64,000 nt of DNA, taken from the NCBI RefSeq assembly GCF_033843645.1, contig NZ_JAWXVZ010000016.1, positions 7,679-71,678 on the forward strand. The letters are read 5' to 3'. The stretch is from Pseudovibrio zosterae (lineage in GTDB: Bacteria > Pseudomonadota > Alphaproteobacteria > Rhizobiales > Stappiaceae). Shown here one piece after another: positions 1 to 7,535 of the stretch; the stretch's first letter is position 1; each line of letters begins with the position of its first letter. Made by a program: the position numbers and the translations under genes. The notes under the pieces were generated by a model. It searched no databases and was not told the origin of the DNA. It was given only the letters and a program-made list of their open reading frames with translations.

Positions 1-54
1 TACGGATTTATTCCCGCGTCTTTGACTGAACTGCATTCAATTGTGCTCGGGCAA

Positions 55-86
55 AGAAAAACGGCCCCAGTTGCCTGAGGCCGTTT
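55..86 (-). terminator. Rho-independent terminator of chemoreceptor gene 1
   Basis: The arms ACGGCC (61-66) and GGCCGT (79-84) form a hairpin. On the minus strand it is followed by a T-run (plus-strand AAAAA at 56-60). It lies about 27 bp past the stop of the chemoreceptor gene at 113. Confidence 0.8.
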
Positions 87-112
87 GCGTCGGTTTGAAT
101 GAAACCGGGATT

Positions 113-2143
113 TTATGCGCTGCGAACGTTGGTCAGGAACGTTGCGATGTTGTCCTGCAGGTGATCGGCCTGAGACTTGAGCGTTTCGGAGGCCGAGAGC
201 ACCTGAGATGCCGTTGCGCTGGTCTCGCTTGCTGAGGCTGTCACGCCGGACATGTTCTCTGCAACGTCTCTTGTTCCAGCAGCGGCCTGCTGAACGTTCT
301 CACTGATCTCAGTGGTCGCGGCCCCCTGTTGTTCAACAGCAGCTGCGATGGTCTGGGTAATCTCGTTGACGTCGTTCATTGTCTTGGAGATGGCGCCGAT
401 TGCATCCACTGCTTCACGAGAGGAACTCTGAATGCCGATGATCTGAGAGGAGATCTCTTCCGTTGCCTTCGAGGTCTGGGTCGCAAGCTCCTTCACTTCG
501 GCTGCTACAACCGCGAAGCCCTTGCCTGCTTCACCGGCTCGTGCTGCCTCGATGGTGGCATTCAGGGCGAGCAGGTTGGTCTGTTCAGCAATGGCCTGAA
601 TGAGAGTGACCACTTCACCAATTCGTTGCGCAGCGGCATCCAGGCTTTCCACCTTGTCGTTTGTTGACTGGGTGGTGCTGGTTGCATTGGCAACTACGTT
701 CTGGGTGTGACCAACCTGACGGCTGATCTCTTCAATTGACGCCGCCAGTTCTTCGGCCGCGGAGGCAACCGTCTGAACGTTGGTGGACGCTTCTTCGGAG
801 GAGGCAGCAGCCGTGGTGGAACGGGATGTCGTGCTTTCAGCAATGCCAGCCAACACTTTGGCCGTGTCTTCAAGCTCCAGAGAGTTGGTGGAAACGCTGC
901 GCAGGCTCTCTTGAACGCTGGCGTCAAACTCCGAGATGAGCTGGTCGATGACCCTCTGGCGCATCTGACGCGCTTCCTGTTCCTTTTCAGATTCCGTTTG
1001 CAGTTTGGCGCGCTCAAGGGCGTTTTCAACGAATACTTCAAGCGCTTGCGCCATCTGACCGATCTCGTCACTACGGTCGGTGTAGTCAACCGGTGTGTCC
1101 GTGTCGCCTTCGGTGAGGGCGTTCATCCGGTCCGTGGTGCGCATGATTGGCTTGGCAATAGAGGAGCCGACCAGCCACATGATAACCGTGCCGATGACCA
1201 CACAGAAAATGGCGGCAAGGATGGCCCAGTTCCGGGTGCTGTATGCGGTTGCCAGCAACTCTGCCTTGTCAACGGAAACGATCGCATACCATTTGTGGTC
1301 TGTTCCCAGAAGATCGAACGGGCGAACGGCAATCTTGTGGTCGCCCACGTCCACAACAGTCGCCGTGTTGGCGGCCTGCGCCATCAGATCCTTGATCTCG
1401 GCGTTGACCGGCGCTGCGATCAACTCACGATCGGTGTTGGCGATCCACATACCGTTGTCGTTGGCGATGCCCACATACCCGGTTTCAAACTTGCGAGATG
1501 CGTCGACTTTTTCAACCAGTTGATTGAGGAATACATCTACGACGATACCGCCAATCGGTTTGTCCGACTTGTCGTACATTGGTGTGGTTGCCGAAACTGC
1601 CACAACCATTTCGCCGCCAACGTCGAAGGTATACGGGTCGGTGACAATGTTTTTGGAGTTGTTGACGGCAGCGTAGTACCAGGTTTCTGGTGAATCCGTC
1701 AGCATGCCTGCCAAGCGCCAATCGATCTTGCCATTGGCCCGAAAGAAGTATGGCTCGAACTGGCCAAGCGCGTTGGAGTAGCCCACGCTCTTGTTGTCAG
1801 CGTCTTGTCCAACTGTGTTCGGCTCCAGAACCGTTGTCACACCCGTCAGATGCGCATTCTCGTCAAGGAAGTCTCGGACGATTGCCGCGATCTCGTCGCG
1901 GGAAATGTCCGTGTGCTCAATGCTCTTTTCCAAGGCGTCTGAGAGGCTGGTAGCGGCAAGCTGCGACAAGGAGATCTCCTGTTCAGCGTGGTAGGCCTGG
2001 ATGCTGGCGTTTTCCAGCAGCAGCTCTTTGCCGTTTTGTTGAGCCATATTTGACATCAGCACGCCGACGATGGTGATGAGTGCTATCAATCCGACAACAA
2101 GGATGAGGTTGGATGACGAGAAAATTTTGACTCGAAGAGACAT
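113..2143 (-). CDS. Methyl-accepting chemotaxis protein (dCache-HAMP-MA), copy 1
   Basis: A transmembrane chemoreceptor of 676 residues that senses a periplasmic ligand and controls CheA/CheW. A first membrane segment lies at about residues 8-30. A large periplasmic sensor of double-Cache type follows (residues 31-300, with a PETWYYAAV segment and a GGIVVDVFL strand), then a second membrane segment (about 305-327), HAMP, and a long cytoplasmic coiled coil. The coiled coil carries the highly conserved tip EQTNLLALNATIEAARAGE. No NWETF-like CheR/CheB tether is present at the C-terminus. It is the last of three tandem paralogs (see 2562 and 4952), which differ mainly in the sensor domain. A TTAA-N7-TTAA site lies 53 bp upstream of the start, suggesting CtrA control. 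The ligand is unknown. Confidence 0.95.
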   Translation of the reverse strand: MSLRVKIFSSSNLILVVGLIALITIVGVLMSNMAQQNGKELLLENASIQAYHAEQEISLSQLAATSLSDALEKSIEHTDISRDEIAAIVRDFLDENAHLTGVTTVLEPNTVGQDADNKSVGYSNALGQFEPYFFRANGKIDWRLAGMLTDSPETWYYAAVNNSKNIVTDPYTFDVGGEMVVAVSATTPMYDKSDKPIGGIVVDVFLNQLVEKVDASRKFETGYVGIANDNGMWIANTDRELIAAPVNAEIKDLMAQAANTATVVDVGDHKIAVRPFDLLGTDHKWYAIVSVDKAELLATAYSTRNWAILAAIFCVVIGTVIMWLVGSSIAKPIMRTTDRMNALTEGDTDTPVDYTDRSDEIGQMAQALEVFVENALERAKLQTESEKEQEARQMRQRVIDQLISEFDASVQESLRSVSTNSLELEDTAKVLAGIAESTTSRSTTAAASSEEASTNVQTVASAAEELAASIEEISRQVGHTQNVVANATSTTQSTNDKVESLDAAAQRIGEVVTLIQAIAEQTNLLALNATIEAARAGEAGKGFAVVAAEVKELATQTSKATEEISSQIIGIQSSSREAVDAIGAISKTMNDVNEITQTIAAAVEQQGAATTEISENVQQAAAGTRDVAENMSGVTASASETSATASQVLSASETLKSQADHLQDNIATFLTNVRSA

Positions 2144-2196
2144 GCGACTACCAAAAGCTCCGAATGATCATTGGGTTCAGCGGTAGGGCTTATGCC

Positions 2197-2211
2197 TTAA
2201 TTGAGCCTTAA
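2197..2211 (-). promoter_or_regulatory. CtrA-like full site upstream of chemoreceptor 1
   Basis: TTAA (2197-2200), seven bases, TTAA (2208-2211) matches the alphaproteobacterial CtrA recognition pattern TTAA-N7-TTAA. It ends 53 bp before the ATG at 2143. The same arrangement occurs before chemoreceptor 3. Binding by CtrA is inference. Confidence 0.5.
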
Positions 2212-2500
2212 TCTCCGTGCGCGCGTGACGGGTAAATCCGGGCCTGTTCTTCGCAGTTTTCTGCGTTTCCTTGCTGATCAAAGGAGTGCCGGATCAGCAG
2301 CGGTCTGCCGCGATGCGCTGCATTCTTGCAAATTTTACTAATATTCTTATGGGGTTATCCGAACCGCATTCGACTTGTTGACGCTCCGACTTTTGTTGAA
2401 TGCTGGCTGGCGCTTCGGTGCAGTCTGCTGATTTGTGCATCCGTAATACTGCACAGGTAATTTGATGAATTTTTTTTGACATGCGGACGAACGCGTTCGA
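2212..2500. other. Intergenic stretch, no gene seen
   Basis: This is the remainder of the 418-bp gap between chemoreceptors 1 and 2. It is locally AT-rich around 2320-2480. The only open frame (2294-2548, minus) runs through the terminator of gene 2 and shows no protein-like features. Confidence 0.6.
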
Positions 2501-2540
2501 GCAAAAAGAAACCGGCTCCGCCAAGCGAAGCCGGTTCGGT
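2501..2540 (-). terminator. Rho-independent terminator of chemoreceptor gene 2
   Basis: The perfect arms AACCGGCT (2510-2517) and AGCCGGTT (2529-2536) are followed, on the minus strand, by a T-rich run (plus-strand AAAAAG at 2503-2508). It lies just past the stop at 2562. Confidence 0.85.
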
Positions 2541-2561
2541 TTTTCCAATGTGAGTCGCTTA

Positions 2562-4592
2562 TCAGGCGCTGCGCACGTTGTTGAGGAACGTTGCGATGTT
2601 TTCCTGCAGACTGTCGGACTGGGCCTTCAGCGTTTCGGAAGCCGCAAGCACCTGGGCGGCTGTTGCACTTGTTTCGCTGGCAGAAGCCGTGACACCAGAC
2701 ATGTTTTCAGCGACGTCGCGGGTGCCCGTGGCCGCCTGCTGCACGTTTTCACTGATCTCCGTGGTGGCCGCGCCTTGTTGTTCAACCGCAGCGGCAATGG
2801 TCTGAGTGATGCTGTTGACGTCACCCATCGTTTTGGCAATGGCAGCAATGGCTTCCACAGCCTCCTTGGAGGAGTTCTGGATGCCGATGATCTGAGAGGA
2901 GATCTCCTCCGTTGCCTTGGAGGTCTGGGTTGCCAGCTCCTTGACTTCAGAGGCCACCACCGCAAAGCCCTTGCCTGCTTCACCAGCGCGGGCCGCCTCA
3001 ATGGTTGCGTTGAGGGCGAGAAGGTTGGTCTGCTCAGCAATTGCCTGAATCAAGGTCACAACTTCGCCAATGCGCTGCGCGGCTGCGTCAAGGCTTGCGA
3101 CTTTTTCGTTTGTGGTCTGGGTGGTGCTGGTTGCGTTTGAGACAACCCCTTGCGTGTGGCCAACCTGCCGGCTGATCTCTTCAATGGAAGTTGCCAGTTC
3201 TTCCGCCGCGGATGCCACCGTTTGGACATTGGCGGAAGCCTCTTCAGAGGACGCAGCTGCCGTTGTGGAGCGTGACGTGGTGCTCTCTGCAATACCAGTG
3301 AGAACCTTTGCGGTCTCTTCCAGCTCCAGTGAGTTGGAGGAAACCGTGCGCAAGCTTTCCTGAATGCAGGCGTCAAAGTCGGAGATGAGCTGGTCGATGA
3401 GCTTTTGCCGTGCGAGGCGCGCTTCCTGCTCTTGCTCGGACTCGGCTTGCAACGCTTCCCGTTCGATGGCGTTCTCCACGAAGACCTCAAGGGCCATTGC
3501 CATCTGGCCGATTTCGTCTTTGCGCTCGATGTACTGCACCGGCGTTGTGGTGTCGCCTTGGGTCAGTGCGTTCATGCGCTCAGTGGTGCGAACAACCGGC
3601 TTGGCAATGGACGTGCCCACAAGCCACATGACAACTGTGCCGACCGCCAAACACAAGAAGGCGACCAGAATGGCGGTGTTGCGGGTGCTGGTGGCGTGCT
3701 CAAGAAGCTCTGCATTGTCAACGGCAACGATGGAGTACCATTTCTCGTGTGTGCCCCGTAGAACAAACGGCTTTACGACAAGTTTCCAGTCGCCATGTTC
3801 GAAAACGCGCTCGCTTTCTGAGGTCTGGCCTACGAGATCCAATATGTCGTCTGGTGCTTTCTGGCCAAGGCGTGCCTCATCGCTGTTTGCTGCATACACA
3901 CCGTTGCTGCTGAGAATGCCGACATAGCCAGTTTCAAAACGGCGGGCGCCTTCATAAGCCGCGGCAAGGCGGTCCAGATAAATGTCTGTTGCAATCACAC
4001 CCATTGGTTTGTTCGAGGCGTCAAAGATTGGTGTGGATGCCGTTACCGCGCGAATGGTCTTGCCGCCAGCTTCAAAGCTGTACGGGTGGGTGACCACATC
4101 ATCGCCGCTGCGTAGCGCTGCGCCATACCAGGCATCGGAGTTTGCATCGGTTGCGTTCACTTCTCGCCAGCTGATGCCTTGCGGGCCACGAGCAAAAGCG
4201 AGGCTGAAGCGACCGTTTGCATTGGAAAATCCCTGGCCCTGATTTGCCTTGTCTGCGCCCAGCCGGTCTGGTTCCAGCACAACAAGAAAGCCGTTCAGAT
4301 CCTTGTTGTCATCAAAGTAGTCGCGCGCGGCTTTGGCCAGCAGATCTCTGCTCAGTTCGGTGTGTGCCGCGAACTTGCTTACGGTGTCTGCGAAGCTTGC
4401 GGTTTTGAGCTGTGCGTTTTCGAAGATTGCCTGCGCCTGATAGGTCTGTGACGCGGCATTTTCCAAGATTAGCTCTTCGCCAGACTGATCAGCGTTTTGC
4501 GCGATCAAAACCGTGACAACCGAAATAAGAGCGACGAAACCTACAATGAACACGGCGTTCGCTGCAGAGAAAATTCTGAGGCTGAGAGACAT
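2562..4592 (-). CDS. Methyl-accepting chemotaxis protein (dCache-HAMP-MA), copy 2
   Basis: A second tandem chemoreceptor, 676 residues from the preferred ATG at 4592. That start is chosen because the next gene copies also begin MSL-, and AGGTG lies at good spacing upstream. The in-frame GTG at 4601 and ATG at 4598 would add only three residues. The order is: membrane segment, double-Cache-type periplasmic sensor, second membrane segment, HAMP, and a cytoplasmic signalling coiled coil nearly identical to that of copies 1 and 3. The sensor is divergent (for example NSDAWYGAALRSG where copy 1 has SPETWYYAAVNNS), so the ligand probably differs. Only a half TTAA site (4657-4660) precedes it, unlike its neighbours. 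Confidence 0.95.
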   Translation of the reverse strand: MSLSLRIFSAANAVFIVGFVALISVVTVLIAQNADQSGEELILENAASQTYQAQAIFENAQLKTASFADTVSKFAAHTELSRDLLAKAARDYFDDNKDLNGFLVVLEPDRLGADKANQGQGFSNANGRFSLAFARGPQGISWREVNATDANSDAWYGAALRSGDDVVTHPYSFEAGGKTIRAVTASTPIFDASNKPMGVIATDIYLDRLAAAYEGARRFETGYVGILSSNGVYAANSDEARLGQKAPDDILDLVGQTSESERVFEHGDWKLVVKPFVLRGTHEKWYSIVAVDNAELLEHATSTRNTAILVAFLCLAVGTVVMWLVGTSIAKPVVRTTERMNALTQGDTTTPVQYIERKDEIGQMAMALEVFVENAIEREALQAESEQEQEARLARQKLIDQLISDFDACIQESLRTVSSNSLELEETAKVLTGIAESTTSRSTTAAASSEEASANVQTVASAAEELATSIEEISRQVGHTQGVVSNATSTTQTTNEKVASLDAAAQRIGEVVTLIQAIAEQTNLLALNATIEAARAGEAGKGFAVVASEVKELATQTSKATEEISSQIIGIQNSSKEAVEAIAAIAKTMGDVNSITQTIAAAVEQQGAATTEISENVQQAATGTRDVAENMSGVTASASETSATAAQVLAASETLKAQSDSLQENIATFLNNVRSA

Positions 4593-4888
4593 ACACATCA
4601 CCTGAATGGGTTGATTGGCGCAATCTGCGCTTCAGGCGCTATATCCGCTTCAAATGTTAAGTGAAGATGAACTCGCTTTGATAAGGAAGTAGAGAAGAAA
4701 ATATATCATCTCTGTTGGGCAATGGAGAATGGAAATAATCGATTTTTCCGCTGAAACTTGCGCGAGGCTTGCCAAATATTCAAGTATACGGATCTTTATA
4801 TTTCACGCCGGTGTGATTTGCGACTCGATTTGCTTTATTAGCTGGCTTCTTGGGTCTGTTGTTTTAAAATGCAGTGTAAAATGGCACG
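4593..4888. other. AT-rich intergenic stretch between chemoreceptors 2 and 3
   Basis: The gap is 359 bp including the terminator at 4889-4925. A single TTAA half-site at 4657-4660 lies 64 bp upstream of chemoreceptor 2. The region 4690-4870 is strongly AT-rich. No convincing gene is seen. Confidence 0.6.
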
Positions 4889-4925
4889 TTAAAAGGGCTG
4901 GCTTCCAGTGGAAAACCAGCCCTCA
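4889..4925 (-). terminator. Rho-independent terminator of chemoreceptor gene 3
   Basis: The perfect arms GGGCTGG (4895-4901) and CCAGCCC (4916-4922) are followed on the minus strand by TTTT (plus AAAA 4891-4894). It is placed just after the stop at 4952. Confidence 0.8.
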
Positions 4926-4951
4926 GGTGTGCTTGAACTGTGCAGCTGCGG

Positions 4952-6982
4952 TCAGGCGCTGCGGACGTTGTGCAGGAAGCTGGCGATGTTGTCCTGAAGG
5001 TTGTCTGCCTGTGCCATGAGGGCTTCAGAGGCTGAAAGAACCTGCGCGGCTGTTGCGCTCGTTTCACTGGCAGATGCCGTGACGCCGGACATGTTTTCCG
5101 CTACGTCGCGGGTGCCGGTGGCTGCCTGCTGCACGTTTTCGCTGATCTCCGTTGTGGCCGCGCCTTGTTGCTCCACTGCTGCAGCAATGGACTGAGTGAT
5201 GTTGTTGACATCGCCCATCGTCTTGGCAATGGCACCAATGGCTTCAACGGCCTCCTTGGAGGAGTTTTGGATGCCCACGATCTGGCTGGAGATCTCTTCC
5301 GTTGCCTTGGAGGTCTGGTTTGCCAGTTCTTTTACCTCTGCGGCCACGACGGCAAAGCCCTTACCTGCTTCACCAGCGCGGGCGGCCTCAATGGTGGCAT
5401 TGAGCGCAAGCAGGTTTGTTTGTTCTGCGATGGCCTGAATGAGCGTGAGCACTTCGCCAATGCGCTGTGCGGCTGCATCGAGGCTTTCGACCTTGCCGTT
5501 TGTGGTTTGCGTTGTTGTGGTGGCGCTTGCGACCACGCCTTGGGTGTGGCCAACCTGACGGCTGATCTCTTCGATTGACGCGGCGAGTTCCTCGGCAGCC
5601 GAGGCAACCGTTTGCACGTTGGTGGAGGCTTCTTCAGAAGAAGCGGCGGCCGTGGTGGAGCGGGAGGTCGTGCTTTCCGCAATGCCGGTCAGCACCTTCG
5701 CGGTTTCCTTGAGCTCCAACGAATTGGTGGAGACGTTGTTCAAGCTTTCCTTGACGCTGGCGTCAAAGTCAGCAATCAGCTGGTCAATTCGCTTCTGGCG
5801 TTCCAGACGCGCCATCTGCTCTTGTTCAGAGTCGCTCTGAAGCTGCTCACGTTCAATTGCGTTCTTGACGAAGACTTCCAGTGCTGACGCCATCTGGCCG
5901 ATTTCATCGCTGCGGTCTGTGTATTCAACCGGTGTTGCGGTGTCACCCTCTGTGAGGCCGTGCATGCGCTCTGTTGTGCGAATGATTGGCTTGGCGATGT
6001 TGGAGCCGACCAGCCACATGACAACCGTTCCGATGGCAATGGCCAGAAGGGCGACGATGATGGCAGTGTTTCGCGTGGTGTTGGCACGGGCGAGCAGCTC
6101 GGTGTTGTCAACGGTGAGCACGGCGTACCAGACTTGCTCTGTGCCGGGCAGCGTGAACGGGCTGACGCCGGTGCGCTGATCACCGGTTTCAAAAACTGTT
6201 GTTGCGCTTTGGGCCTGCTTGGTCAGGTCCAGCACGCCAGGGGCGGCCTCCTGGCCGATGAGGGATGTGTTGCTGTTGGCCACCCAGACGCCGTTGTCTG
6301 CGATGATGCCCACGTACCCGGTCTGGAACTTTTTGGTGGCCGTGATCTGGTCGGTGATTTCGTTCAAGGTGATGTCGACGATGGCGGCGCCGATCACATT
6401 TCTGGCGCTGTCAAACATGGGGTTGATCGCGGAAATCATCAGGACCGTTTCGCCGTTGAGTTCATACTCATATGGGGCGGTCATGACGGTCTTCTTGGCG
6501 CGGACCGCTGGATAATACCAAACCTCTGGCGCGTCGGTGAGCATGCCTACAAGGCTGCTGTCCACGCCGCCATTGGCACGGAACATGTAAGCCTCGAACT
6601 GTCCGTTGGCGTTGGACAGGCCGGTGTTCTTGTGGTCGGCATCGCGGCCGATCACGTCAGGCTCCAGAATGGTGGAGAAGGCGAGCAGCTTGTCGTTTGT
6701 GCTGAGGAAGTGGCGCGCCATCGCGGCGATGTCATCTCGCGACGGGTTGAGGTTGGCAATGGCACCTTCATAGGCATCGGCCATGGTCGCTGCGGCGTGC
6801 TCGTAAACGCCGATGCTGGCGTGAGCGATGTTGCCCTGAAGTTTTGCGTTCTCAAGCATCAGATCTTCGCCGTCGTGCTCAGCCATGCTGGACATCAAAA
6901 CGGTGACTATGCTGATGAGCGCAACAAAACCAATTACGAGAATGAGGTTCGAATACGTGAAAATTTTCAGCTTGAGAGACAT
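4952..6982 (-). CDS. Methyl-accepting chemotaxis protein (dCache-HAMP-MA), copy 3
   Basis: The third and most upstream of the tandem chemoreceptors, 676 residues. It has an N-terminal membrane segment (about 8-30), a double-Cache-type periplasmic domain with APEVWYYPAVRAKK and GAAIVDITL segments, a second membrane segment near 305-327, HAMP, and the conserved signalling tip. The cytoplasmic half is almost the same as in copies 1 and 2, as expected from recent duplication or gene conversion. Each copy has its own terminator and upstream gap, so they are probably separate transcription units. A TTAA-N7-TTAA site lies 54 bp upstream of the ATG. Confidence 0.95.
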   Translation of the reverse strand: MSLKLKIFTYSNLILVIGFVALISIVTVLMSSMAEHDGEDLMLENAKLQGNIAHASIGVYEHAAATMADAYEGAIANLNPSRDDIAAMARHFLSTNDKLLAFSTILEPDVIGRDADHKNTGLSNANGQFEAYMFRANGGVDSSLVGMLTDAPEVWYYPAVRAKKTVMTAPYEYELNGETVLMISAINPMFDSARNVIGAAIVDITLNEITDQITATKKFQTGYVGIIADNGVWVANSNTSLIGQEAAPGVLDLTKQAQSATTVFETGDQRTGVSPFTLPGTEQVWYAVLTVDNTELLARANTTRNTAIIVALLAIAIGTVVMWLVGSNIAKPIIRTTERMHGLTEGDTATPVEYTDRSDEIGQMASALEVFVKNAIEREQLQSDSEQEQMARLERQKRIDQLIADFDASVKESLNNVSTNSLELKETAKVLTGIAESTTSRSTTAAASSEEASTNVQTVASAAEELAASIEEISRQVGHTQGVVASATTTTQTTNGKVESLDAAAQRIGEVLTLIQAIAEQTNLLALNATIEAARAGEAGKGFAVVAAEVKELANQTSKATEEISSQIVGIQNSSKEAVEAIGAIAKTMGDVNNITQSIAAAVEQQGAATTEISENVQQAATGTRDVAENMSGVTASASETSATAAQVLSASEALMAQADNLQDNIASFLHNVRSA

Positions 6983-7036
6983 TGAACCGCGCCACTGTTT
7001 GTTACTGGTCGATGCTTCAGCGTCAGGCAGCAGTGC

Positions 7037-7051
7037 TTAACTCATCCTTAA
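7037..7051 (-). promoter_or_regulatory. CtrA-like full site upstream of chemoreceptor 3
   Basis: TTAA (7037-7040), seven bases, TTAA (7048-7051). The distance to the start codon (54 bp) matches that before chemoreceptor 1 (53 bp), and surrounding bases (CTTAA-T-A-CCTTAATC) are shared. Assignment to CtrA is inference from its known consensus. Confidence 0.5.
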
Positions 7052-7480
7052 TCGATGAAGCCAGTTGGGCCTTGAGGTGACGCTTATGGAAGGGCGGAGC
7101 GTGGCGTGGACCAGTGGGGCGGCGGGGCCAGTTGGTGCTTTGGCGGCAAGAACGGGTGGTGAGGGGTGTGGCTTGATTATTCGCATTTTCTAATAAAAGA
7201 CCAAGCGGTGATAAGGGGTTGGCTTCGTGCGAGGATCGTTGAAGCGCGCTTGCTGTCGTTTTGAGAAGGGCTCTCTGAATTTTACTTCAGGCGAGTAAAT
7301 AATTTTCAAGCCGCGTTTTGATGGTTGTATTAAACTTTGGTGACTACTTTAGTTTTTTGGGGATGTGAGGCTGCTGAAGACGCCAGGTAGCGGCATTTTT
7401 GCTTGCAACCGTTGAGTCGCTCACGTGTAACGCCGTTTATAGTCTGGCCGTTACTGTGCAAGGGAGGGGAGCCGGCAAGC
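7052..7480. other. Intergenic stretch, no gene seen
   Basis: This is the bulk of a 553-bp gap. It has an AT-rich patch at about 7180-7360 but no open frame with a plausible ribosome site, and no tRNA-like fold was noticed. Confidence 0.6.
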
Positions 7481-7515
7481 AAAAAGGCCCGACGAACCGC
7501 GTCCGCCGGGCCTGA
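7481..7515 (-). terminator. Rho-independent terminator of the phytase-like gene
   Basis: The arms AGGCCCG (7485-7491) and CGGGCCT (7507-7513) are followed on the minus strand by a T-run (plus AAAAA 7481-7485). It lies past the stop at 7536. Confidence 0.8.
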
Positions 7516-7535
7516 ATTTTCTGCGCTGAAAGAGT

